A DNA stretch of 64,000 nucleotides from Mycobacterium sp. 852002-51971_SCH5477799-a (lineage in GTDB: Bacteria > Actinomycetota > Actinomycetes > Mycobacteriales > Mycobacteriaceae), in contig NZ_LZIF01000014.1 in NCBI RefSeq assembly GCF_001667145.1, forward strand, positions 1 through 64,000, in the 5' to 3' direction. Positions 43,873 through 51,393 of this stretch are shown here, piece after piece. The notes beneath the pieces are model-generated. The model ran no database searches, had not been told where the DNA came from, and worked only from the letters and a program-made list of their open reading frames with translations. Position 1 is the first letter of the stretch, and each line of letters opens with the position of its first letter. The translations under genes and the position numbers were made by a program.

Positions 43873-44409
43873 ATGAAAGTCAGCCTGTTCGTTGGGATTT
43901 GCGTTGTCGCAGCGTCGGCGCTCGCGCGGGTTGCGTCCGCAGATACTCATGCATTCCCGGATCTGAGCGACTACCACGCCGTCGACGCGGACGATTACGA
44001 AACGTATGCGACCTACGGGATTCAAGGCGTGCAATTCGCTACCCCGACCGGCTACCGGTGCCGTATGAGCACAAACTTCAAGGCGTCAAGGCAGGTCATG
44101 GAATGCTGGGGCGCACTACCCGGGACGGCGCTAAATCACGTCGGGTTCGTCACCCAGTCCAAACGGACAATCGCCGCGACGTTCTCCAACGTGGATCTGT
44201 CCTCAATGGAGCAATACGACTTTGGGCCTAGCGAGGGATCAGCAGGGCTCATCGACCCGAAAAACTACAAAGCGCTATCGACACACAACAAGGTGAGCTT
44301 TGCCGGATTCAGTTGTGGTGTCGATTCGGCCACGACGGCCTGCGAGGCAGACGACCCATCCAGTCAGCACGGATTTGTCCTTTCCCAACAAGGCAGCTGG
44401 ACCTTCTAG
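43873..44409 (+). CDS. Small secreted protein of unknown function
   Basis: The 178-residue product from ATG 43873 has a signal peptide with likely cleavage after ARVASA (residue 23). The mature part has four cysteines, which could form two disulfides. It reads TPTGYRCRMSTNF and FAGFSCGVDSATTACE, a layout seen in small exported mycobacterial proteins. No enzyme motif is visible. The upstream gene encodes a membrane protein and ends 10 bp before it. Confidence 0.75.
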   Translation: MKVSLFVGICVVAASALARVASADTHAFPDLSDYHAVDADDYETYATYGIQGVQFATPTGYRCRMSTNFKASRQVMECWGALPGTALNHVGFVTQSKRTIAATFSNVDLSSMEQYDFGPSEGSAGLIDPKNYKALSTHNKVSFAGFSCGVDSATTACEADDPSSQHGFVLSQQGSWTF

Positions 44410-44510
44410 GCCCCCGGCGCCGGGATCGCCTACTGCTCCGATGAGCCGAGAGACCGGAAATGCGCGCCGCCGACACCCGCTTTGGCTAAGACATTGCCGC
44501 GCAGGTTATC

Positions 44511-45236
44511 TCACGGCGGTGGCATGATCTCGACGGGATTTTGGCTCCACGGCTCAATGACGACCGCCACGTCCTTCATCAGCTCAATCGAGCGAATGGT
44601 TTCGAGGACTGTCTGTACGTCTCCCTCGAGAATCATGTAACCGGCGCGATTTGCTTTCTCGTAGTAAGCGATGAGCGACTCCCTGCTGCGAAAAACTGGA
44701 AAAAACTGCATGCCGTCGCGTGCGAGCAGAAAGACCTTTTGTTTGCCGTCGGTAGCGTCGCCAAAAGGGGTGGAGTAGTAGACCTTAGCGTCATCGGCGG
44801 TCAGTCTATTCTTCTCGAAAAAACCCGCGGCGTCTCCATCGTGGTTGCGACGGCCCGTCTGAGCGGAACCGGCGGACGACGCTGCGGCGCGAATCTGGTC
44901 GGCGACCTTCGCGGCGCCGAAGCAGCGGAATTTGTTCATGCGGTCACCGGTGCGTATGGCGACGATCTTGGTGAGGACGCCCGGCAGCAGTTCGACCGAT
45001 TCGATCGAGCGAAGGTCGATGACGATGTCCAGCTGTCCCGCCTGGATCGAGCGGTTGAGGGCATTGGCGTGGAACTGAATATCGGTGTTGGTAACCGTGA
45101 GCCGTCCACCGACCCACAGGCCACCGTAGCGGCGGCGGTAACGGTCCAGGACTCGTCTATTGGCCGAAGTCGTCGGTGCGGTGACATCGACATTCGCGAT
45201 TAGCGCGTTAGCCACGCGGGAGATGATCGCCGTCAC
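44511..45236 (-). CDS. GRAM/PH-like domain fused to an SseB-like domain
   Basis: The 241-residue product is taken from GTG 45236 (VTAIISRVANALIANVDV). Residues 30-125 have the beta-strand pattern of a GRAM/PH-like domain (YGGLWVGGRLTVTNTDIQFH, then VIDLRSIESVELLPGVLTKIVAIRT). A linker follows, then about 95 residues resembling SseB (VFLLARDGMQFFPVFRSRESLIAYYEKANRAGYMILEG). GRAM domains often bind membrane lipids; SseB-like domains are structural. The assignment rests on pattern recognition and is moderate. The frame is open upstream but overlaps the lipoprotein gene. Confidence 0.6.
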   Translation of the reverse strand: MTAIISRVANALIANVDVTAPTTSANRRVLDRYRRRYGGLWVGGRLTVTNTDIQFHANALNRSIQAGQLDIVIDLRSIESVELLPGVLTKIVAIRTGDRMNKFRCFGAAKVADQIRAAASSAGSAQTGRRNHDGDAAGFFEKNRLTADDAKVYYSTPFGDATDGKQKVFLLARDGMQFFPVFRSRESLIAYYEKANRAGYMILEGDVQTVLETIRSIELMKDVAVVIEPWSQNPVEIMPPP

Positions 45237-45285
45237 CGGTTGCCCACCCCTCTCTTCTTGCGCGTTTTGGAGAATGACGCTCTCG

Positions 45286-46641
45286 TCAGAACCACGGCCC
45301 GGGGTAGTGGCCGTCTTGATCTTGCACCATGACGATCTCCTTGCACTCGCCATTGGACGCCGGCGCGGTCTCACCGCGGCACACCAGCGTCCACCCGGAG
45401 ATCCGCTCGAAAGGCCGTAGTGCCCAGTTCGATGCCACGGGATCGGTTGCGGGCAAGGCGATTACCGAGAACGTCCCGCCGGTGCCGGTGATGTAGAGGT
45501 GGTCTTCGAAAAACGCCAGCTTGGAGACCGACAACTTCTTTGCGTCGTCTCGGTTCTTCTGGAAGTCCCACTGCTGGCTGCGCAGGTTCCATACGCCGAA
45601 GCCGAATTGGGAGGAGTCCGAGCCGTGGCCGTCGACGAACAGTTTGCCATCGGAGAGCGCCGCGGCCAGGCCGCCGCCGGAGATCCGGTCGGAATCGCCG
45701 ATCCTGATGATGGACTTTGCGTTGAGGTCGTAAAACATCGTTGACAGCACGGGCGGCTTGTACGAATCCCAGTGCGTGATCTTCACCAGTTTGGTTGAGC
45801 CGTCGATTAATTCGGCATCGACGGATTGCACGTCGTTGTCCTGGTAGATCGCTTCGCCGCTAGGTTGGCGCAGTTCCGCGCCGGAAGCCTTGCCGGGCTC
45901 GGTGTTTCGCGCAAACGCCAGGACGTCCTGCCAGACCCGCCCGGGCTGCGGATCGTTCCACATCATCGACAGGTCACCGCCGGACAGGACCACGGTCCGT
46001 GGCGGCGATGCGGCACTGTGGCCGTCGGTGAAGGCGTTCAGCCACGCCACGCCCGAGGCGGTCGAGGCAAGTCCCCAGTCCTTCGGCGCGGCCAGCTTCA
46101 GTTCTGGGGCCGGCGGCTGCAGTTCCTTGCTGGTCAGCTGCCGGCCCGACTTGGTGTCGAACACATAGGCGGTGGTCTTGGCCACTTCCGGGGCAGAAGT
46201 CTGCGCCGGCTTGACGGTGGTGAGGACGTACACGACCTTCATGTCGTCGGCCGTGCCGGTCGGCGCGCAGATGGCGCCGGTGAGGTTCTCGCCGGCGGGA
46301 ACCGAGGGGATGCCGGGCGCGACGTACTGCCCGGATTTCGGGTCGAAGATTTTGGGCCGGATATCGTCCAGTGCCGATTTGCCGGCCGAGAACTTCTCGG
46401 GGCAACCGAAGTACGCCGTCCCGCCGTAGCTTTTCCAATCCTTTTCCAGCGGTCCCGTTATCGGGACGGGCGGGGCTGGTGCGCGGGTGCTGGTTTTCGA
46501 GGCGGATGTCGAAGTGGTCGCGCTGAGCGGGGGTGGCGCGGCGGTTTCCGAGCAGGACGCGATGGCCAGGCAGGCAACCGCCGCGAGCACGAGCGGGGCG
46601 AACCACTGTCTGGACACGATTCGCCCCTTGATCCCACGCAT
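45286..46641 (-). CDS. Lipoprotein with a probable beta-propeller-like domain
   Basis: The 451-residue product from ATG 46641 has an N-terminal signal and the lipobox LAIASC, so Cys30 would be lipidated. A Ser/Thr/Pro-rich linker follows. The rest is beta-rich with repeating strands such as YVFDTKSGRQLTSKELQ, MFYDLNAKSIIRIGD, VWNLRSQQWDF and LYITGTGGTFSVIALP. These look like the blades of a propeller. Four Cys in the body may form disulfides. Function is unknown. It precedes the GRAM/SseB-like gene by 49 bp on the same strand. Confidence 0.75.
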   Translation of the reverse strand: MRGIKGRIVSRQWFAPLVLAAVACLAIASCSETAAPPPLSATTSTSASKTSTRAPAPPVPITGPLEKDWKSYGGTAYFGCPEKFSAGKSALDDIRPKIFDPKSGQYVAPGIPSVPAGENLTGAICAPTGTADDMKVVYVLTTVKPAQTSAPEVAKTTAYVFDTKSGRQLTSKELQPPAPELKLAAPKDWGLASTASGVAWLNAFTDGHSAASPPRTVVLSGGDLSMMWNDPQPGRVWQDVLAFARNTEPGKASGAELRQPSGEAIYQDNDVQSVDAELIDGSTKLVKITHWDSYKPPVLSTMFYDLNAKSIIRIGDSDRISGGGLAAALSDGKLFVDGHGSDSSQFGFGVWNLRSQQWDFQKNRDDAKKLSVSKLAFFEDHLYITGTGGTFSVIALPATDPVASNWALRPFERISGWTLVCRGETAPASNGECKEIVMVQDQDGHYPGPWF

Positions 46642-46753
46642 CAATAAACCCCCGTTGAGTTCGTGCAACCAACGAGCGTAAAGCCGGTGCGCCGGCACCG
46701 CGACTCGTGTGCGGGCGCGGGTGCGACGTTGACCCCGTGATACACCGGAAGCC

Positions 46754-48196
46754 ATGACTGCTCTGGCCGACGAGACGCGCTGGATGGACGCCACGGATCA
46801 GGCTGCGCTGGTGGCCCGAGGCGAGGTCACGCCGAGTGAACTGCTGGAGGCGGCGATCGAGCGGATCGAGCGTGTCAACCCCTCGCTGAACGCCGTGGTC
46901 ATCGAGTGGTTCGGGCACGCGCGTACCGTGGCGGCCGACCCGGGCCTGCCCAACGGCCCGTTCCGCGGGGTCCCCTTCTTGCTCAAGGACCTCTACACCA
47001 GCTTCGCGGGCCAGACGCTGTCGAACGGGAATGTCGCGCTGAAAGAGGCCGCCAAGGTCGACCCCCGCGACACCACGCTCGTGGCCCGGTTCAAGGCGGC
47101 CGGGTTGGTGATCGCCGGCCGGACCAACAGCCCCGAGCTAGGCAGCCTGCCGACCACCCAGCCGCTCGCGTGGGGGGCGACCCGCAACCCCTGGGCGCTG
47201 GACCGCACGGCGGGCGGATCCAGTGGCGGCGCGGCCGCCGCCGTGGCCGCCGGGATGGTCCCGTTCGCCAACGCCTCGGACGGCGGCGGAAGCATCCGCA
47301 TCCCGGCGTCCTGCTGCGGGCTGGTGGGACTCAAACCGAGCCAGGGCCGAATCACCGTCGGGCCGGTGCGCGCCGAGGTGGGCCTGGGCGTCGAGCTGTG
47401 CGTCAGCCGCACGGTGCGCGACACGGCGGGCCTGCTCGACGCCGTGCGCGGACCCGGCGTCGGGGACACCGTGATCGCGCCGCCGCCCGAGCGCGCCTAC
47501 CTCGACGAGGTCGGCGCCCAACCCGGCCGGCTGCGCATCGGGCTGCTCGACGTCCACCCGCGCGACGACTTCCTGCACCCCGACTGCGTCGCGGCGGTGC
47601 GTGCCGCCGGATCGATGCTCGAGGGACTCGGGCACATCGTCGAACCGGCGTGGCCGGCCTGCCTGGCCGACACCACCTTGACCGAGAAATTCATGGCGCT
47701 GTGGGCCACGCAGATGGCGATGGGGGTGCGCGGCTTCGGCCAGACGCTCGGCCGTGAGCTGACCTCCGACGAGGTCGAGCCGGTGAACTGGGTGCTCGCC
47801 CAGCGGGCCCGCCACGTGACCGCGCTCGACTACGCGGTGGCGCAGGAGGCGGTCTATGCGTTTCGGCGGGCGCTGCAGCAGTGGTGGGCCGACGGCTGGG
47901 ACCTGCTCCTCACGCCGACGGTGACCGAACCACCGCCACTGCTAACCGAATTCGAGAACGATCCCGAGCACCCGACGGCGCCGATGCGGCGCGCCGGTCG
48001 GTTCGCCGCGTTCACGCCCCCCTTCAACATGAGCGGGCAGCCGGCGATCAGCCTTCCCCTGCATCGCAACGCTGAGGGTCTTCCCGTCGGAGTGCAGCTC
48101 GCCGCCGCCTACGGGCGCGAGGATGTCCTCATTCGTGTTGCGTCCCAACTGGAATCGGCCCATCCCTGGTCATCCGATCGTCCGGGGACCCATTGA
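46754..48196 (+). CDS. Amidase-signature enzyme
   Basis: The 480-residue product from ATG 46754 has the Ser-cisSer-Lys triad: Lys78 (GVPFLLKDL), a cis-Ser in GGSSGG (154-159, probably Ser156) and the nucleophile Ser180 (ASDGGGSIRIPAS). The PFNMSGQPAISLPL and C-terminal VGVQLAAAYGRED are also typical. Members hydrolyse amides; closest in pattern is the 6-aminohexanoate-cyclic-dimer hydrolase group, but the substrate is not predictable. It diverges from the lipoprotein gene across 112 bp. Confidence 0.9.
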   Translation: MTALADETRWMDATDQAALVARGEVTPSELLEAAIERIERVNPSLNAVVIEWFGHARTVAADPGLPNGPFRGVPFLLKDLYTSFAGQTLSNGNVALKEAAKVDPRDTTLVARFKAAGLVIAGRTNSPELGSLPTTQPLAWGATRNPWALDRTAGGSSGGAAAAVAAGMVPFANASDGGGSIRIPASCCGLVGLKPSQGRITVGPVRAEVGLGVELCVSRTVRDTAGLLDAVRGPGVGDTVIAPPPERAYLDEVGAQPGRLRIGLLDVHPRDDFLHPDCVAAVRAAGSMLEGLGHIVEPAWPACLADTTLTEKFMALWATQMAMGVRGFGQTLGRELTSDEVEPVNWVLAQRARHVTALDYAVAQEAVYAFRRALQQWWADGWDLLLTPTVTEPPPLLTEFENDPEHPTAPMRRAGRFAAFTPPFNMSGQPAISLPLHRNAEGLPVGVQLAAAYGREDVLIRVASQLESAHPWSSDRPGTH

Positions 48197-48238
48197 TGGT
48201 CAGAAGTCTGCCCGAGATATGTGTTTCCACTCCGTCGC

Positions 48239-49129
48239 TCACTCGTGTGCGCGCAGCCGCACCATCCGCGTCGTCGACGTCTCATCCAGTTCGACGACCT
48301 CCGAGCGCGAACGCAGGAAGTCGCTGAACGAGCGGAATCCCAGGGATCTTTCGCTGAACGACGGATCCATCCGCTTCATCTGTGCCTTCACGGCGGAGTT
48401 GTGCAGCCAGTCGACATCGTCCTTCTCCAAGCCGATTTGCAGGGCCCGCGTCAGCAGCGCGGTGGCGGCGGCCTGCGGTTCGGGCTGCTCGTCACTCTCG
48501 TCGCGCTTGGCCGACTTGCTGCCGGCGGTCCGTTTTTTCGGCTTGTCCGCCTCCGCGTCGCCCGGCGCCGGTTCGGGCACGGGCACCCCCGGCAGCGCGT
48601 CGTAGATGACGAAATCGTCGCAGGCGGCCGCCAGCGCCCGGCTCGACGCGCCCGCCACCCCGATGCCGACCACGTACCGGCCGAGCCGCTTGCAGCGCTG
48701 GGCCAGCGGAATGTAGTCGGAGTCACCGGCCACGATCACCACATGGGTCAGGTCGGGGAGCCGGAACATGTCCTCGACCGCGTCGACGGCCAACCGGATG
48801 TCGGCGCCGTTCTTGCCGTAGGCCGCCGCGGGGAACAACTGCACCAGGTCGACCGCGCGGGCTACCAACTGCCCGCGATACCCGGCATTGATGTCCGCCG
48901 ACCAGTCGGCGTAGGCGCGGGTGAGCACCAGGGTCCCGAACGACGACGCGAAGTCCAGGATCGCGGCGACGTCGACCGTCGCCCGGTCCAGCCGCTCCGT
49001 GTGCTGCTCGAGCCCCTTGGCCTTGTCCCGCTGGAACGAATTCCGCCCGTGGATCTGGTCGTAGCGGGAGATCACGATGTTGTCGAAGTCGAGGTAGACG
49101 GCCACTCGGGTCGCAACCGGTTCAGTCAT
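48239..49129 (-). CDS. NYN-domain protein with a C-terminal LOTUS/OST-HTH domain
   Basis: The 296-residue product from ATG 49129 begins VAVYLDFDNIVIS, with Asp14 and Asp16. VKNGADIRLAVDAVEDM-like and VVIVAGDSDYIPLAQRCKRLGR add the other acidic residues of the NYN (PIN-like) nuclease fold. After a charged, Lys/Glu-rich linker (about 185-222) a C-terminal domain AAATALLTRALQIGLEKDDVDWLHNSAVKAQMKRMDPSF resembles OST-HTH/LOTUS RNA-binding domains. An RNA-processing nuclease is expected. No partner gene is adjacent. Confidence 0.85.
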   Translation of the reverse strand: MTEPVATRVAVYLDFDNIVISRYDQIHGRNSFQRDKAKGLEQHTERLDRATVDVAAILDFASSFGTLVLTRAYADWSADINAGYRGQLVARAVDLVQLFPAAAYGKNGADIRLAVDAVEDMFRLPDLTHVVIVAGDSDYIPLAQRCKRLGRYVVGIGVAGASSRALAAACDDFVIYDALPGVPVPEPAPGDAEADKPKKRTAGSKSAKRDESDEQPEPQAAATALLTRALQIGLEKDDVDWLHNSAVKAQMKRMDPSFSERSLGFRSFSDFLRSRSEVVELDETSTTRMVRLRAHE

Positions 49130-49175
49130 GCACTAGATCATTGCTGAGCAGGACCAAAGCGGGTACACAGGCCAC

Positions 49176-50054
49176 ATGAATGAGCTGAAGTTTCTCGAAC
49201 TACACGGCGATCGCATCGCCTACCGCGATGAAGGTGACGGCGAGGTGCTGCTGCTCATCCACGGCATGGCGGGCAGTTCGGAGACGTGGCGGGCGGTGAT
49301 CCCGCCGCTGTCGAAGAAGTTTCGCGTCATCGCGCCGGACCTGCTCGGCCACGGCGAGTCGGCGAAACCCCGCACGGACTACTCGCTGGGCGCGTTCGCG
49401 GTGTGGCTGCGTGATTTCCTCGACGAGCTCGGCATCAGCCGTGCCACCGTCGTCGGTCACTCGCTCGGTGGCGGTGTCGCGATGCAGTTCGTCTACCAGC
49501 ACCCCGACTACGCCCAACGATTGATCCTGATCAGCAGCGGCGGCCTGGGGCCCGACGTGGGATGGGTGTTGCGGCTGCTCTCGGCGCCCGGGGCGGAGTT
49601 CGTACTGCCGATCATCGCGCCACCGCCAGTGTTGTCCGTCGGCAACAAGCTGCGGGCCTGGATGAAAAGCGCCGGCATCCGTTCGCCGCGCGGCGCGGAG
49701 CTGTGGAGCGCCTACTCGTCGTTTTCGGACGGCCAAACACGGCAGTCGTTCCTGCGGACGCTGCGATCGGTCGTGGACTACCGCGGGCAGGCGGTCAGCG
49801 CGCTCAACAGGCTGCGGTTGCGCGAGGATCTACCGGTCATGGCGATTTGGGGGGAGCGCGACGGCATCATTCCCGTCGCCCACGCCTACGCCGCGCACGA
49901 GGCGCGCACCGATGCGAGGCTCGAGGTGCTGCCCGACGTCGGTCACTTCGCACAGGTGGAGGCGCCCGAGCAGGTGGTGGAGCTGGTCGAGGACTTCATC
50001 GCCACGGGCGAGCGCCGCGACACCCACAGCCCGCAGCCGTCCGCACCGAGTTAG
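49176..50054 (+). CDS. Alpha/beta hydrolase
   Basis: The 292-residue product from ATG 49176 has the oxyanion-hole loop LLLIHGMAGSSETW, the elbow GHSLGGG with Ser96, Asp in WGERDGIIP and His in VGHFAQVE, all in the right order. A cap region lies between. The likely substrate is an ester or C-C bond compound, unknown. Its stop shares TTAG with the stop of the convergent CYP125-like gene. The 46-bp gap before it separates it from the divergent NYN gene. Confidence 0.88.
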   Translation: MNELKFLELHGDRIAYRDEGDGEVLLLIHGMAGSSETWRAVIPPLSKKFRVIAPDLLGHGESAKPRTDYSLGAFAVWLRDFLDELGISRATVVGHSLGGGVAMQFVYQHPDYAQRLILISSGGLGPDVGWVLRLLSAPGAEFVLPIIAPPPVLSVGNKLRAWMKSAGIRSPRGAELWSAYSSFSDGQTRQSFLRTLRSVVDYRGQAVSALNRLRLREDLPVMAIWGERDGIIPVAHAYAAHEARTDARLEVLPDVGHFAQVEAPEQVVELVEDFIATGERRDTHSPQPSAPS

Positions 50055-51310
50055 CGCGCCGCCGGACAGGCGCCCCGGTAGTCGACCTGCCAGTGCTTGA
50101 TGCCGTTGATGAAGGACGACCGCAGCCGCTCGGGATCACCGGCCGAGCGCAGGTCGGGCATGTGGTCCGCGATCGCGTTGAACATCAGGTCGATCGTCAT
50201 GCGGGCCAGGTTCGCGCCGATGCAGTAATGTGCCCCCGTCCCGCCGAATCCGACATGCGGGTTGGGGCTGCGCAGAATATTGAACGTGAACGGGTCGTCG
50301 AAGACCTCTTCGTCGAAATTCGCCGACCGGTAGAACAGCACCACCCGCTGGCCTTTCGCGATGGGCACGCCGCCGAGTTCGGTGTCCACCAGCGCGGTGC
50401 GCTGAAACGCGGTGATCGGCGTGGCCCAGCGGATGATCTCGTCGGCCGCCGTCTGCGGCCGCTGCGCTTTGAACAGGTCCCACTGGTCGGGGTGGTCGGT
50501 GAACGCCATCATCCCTTGCGTGATCGAGTTTCGGGTCGTCTCATTACCGGCCACCGCCAGCGTGACCACAAACATGCCGAACTCGGCCTCGGAGAGTCGC
50601 TGCTCCTCGGAATCGGCCTCGATCAGCGTGGTGACGATGTCGCGATCTTTCGGGCCGGGTTCCTGCGCCTTGCTTGCCGCCAATTGCATTGCATACCACA
50701 TTAATTCGCCCGCCGATGTCAACGCGTCATGGTCGCCGAACTCGGGGTCGTCGCTGCCGATCATGTTGTTGGTCCAGTCGAACAGTTTGTCGTAGTCCTC
50801 CGCCGGTACACCGAGCAGACCCGAAATGGCTTGCAGCGGAAGCTCGCACGCCACCTGACGGACGAAGTCGCCCGACGCGTACGCGGCGGCATCGGCGGCG
50901 ATGCGTCGCGCGCGTTCGGTGAGTCCGGCGCGCAACCGCTCGACCGCGCGCGGCGTGAAGCCACGCGAGACGATCTTGCGCAGCCGGCTGTGCTCGGGGT
51001 CGTCCATCATGATCATCGAGGCGCGTCCCGCCTCGATCTGCCCCTGCGCCAAGTCTTCTCGATAGCGCGGCACGATCGACTTGGTTGCCGACGAGAAAAC
51101 GTCGCTGCGCAATGACACCTCGCGGATGTCGCGGTGCTTGGTTACCACCCAGTAGCCACCGTCGCCGAAACCCCCGTGATCGAGCGGCTGCTCGTTCCAC
51201 CAGATGGGCTCCGTGGCACGCAGTTCGGCGAACTCCTGCACCGGAAGCCGATGCGCGTAGATGTCGGGGTCGGTGAAATCGAAGCCCGGCGGGAGGTTCG
51301 GTGTCGCCAT
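50051..51310 (-). CDS. CYP125-family cytochrome P450
   Basis: The 419-residue product from ATG 51310 opens NLPPGFDFTDPDIYAHRLPV and has PIWWNEQ, AGNETT (254-259), EIIR (291-294) and the haem loop GFGGTGAHYCIGA with Cys363. NPHVGFGG and GIKHWQVDY near the end are nearly identical to CYP125A1 of M. tuberculosis as I remember it. CYP125 oxidises C26 of cholesterol or cholest-4-en-3-one. The neighbours here do not form the cholesterol cluster, so this looks like a paralogue with perhaps a different sterol substrate. Confidence 0.88.
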   Translation of the reverse strand: MATPNLPPGFDFTDPDIYAHRLPVQEFAELRATEPIWWNEQPLDHGGFGDGGYWVVTKHRDIREVSLRSDVFSSATKSIVPRYREDLAQGQIEAGRASMIMMDDPEHSRLRKIVSRGFTPRAVERLRAGLTERARRIAADAAAYASGDFVRQVACELPLQAISGLLGVPAEDYDKLFDWTNNMIGSDDPEFGDHDALTSAGELMWYAMQLAASKAQEPGPKDRDIVTTLIEADSEEQRLSEAEFGMFVVTLAVAGNETTRNSITQGMMAFTDHPDQWDLFKAQRPQTAADEIIRWATPITAFQRTALVDTELGGVPIAKGQRVVLFYRSANFDEEVFDDPFTFNILRSPNPHVGFGGTGAHYCIGANLARMTIDLMFNAIADHMPDLRSAGDPERLRSSFINGIKHWQVDYRGACPAAR

Positions 51311-51393
51311 GGGTTTTCTCCTCGACTCCTACTTGCCGACCGCGGCGGTTAGGAAGATGGTAGCCGCGCGCGTCTGGATCGCCTAGCAAATCC

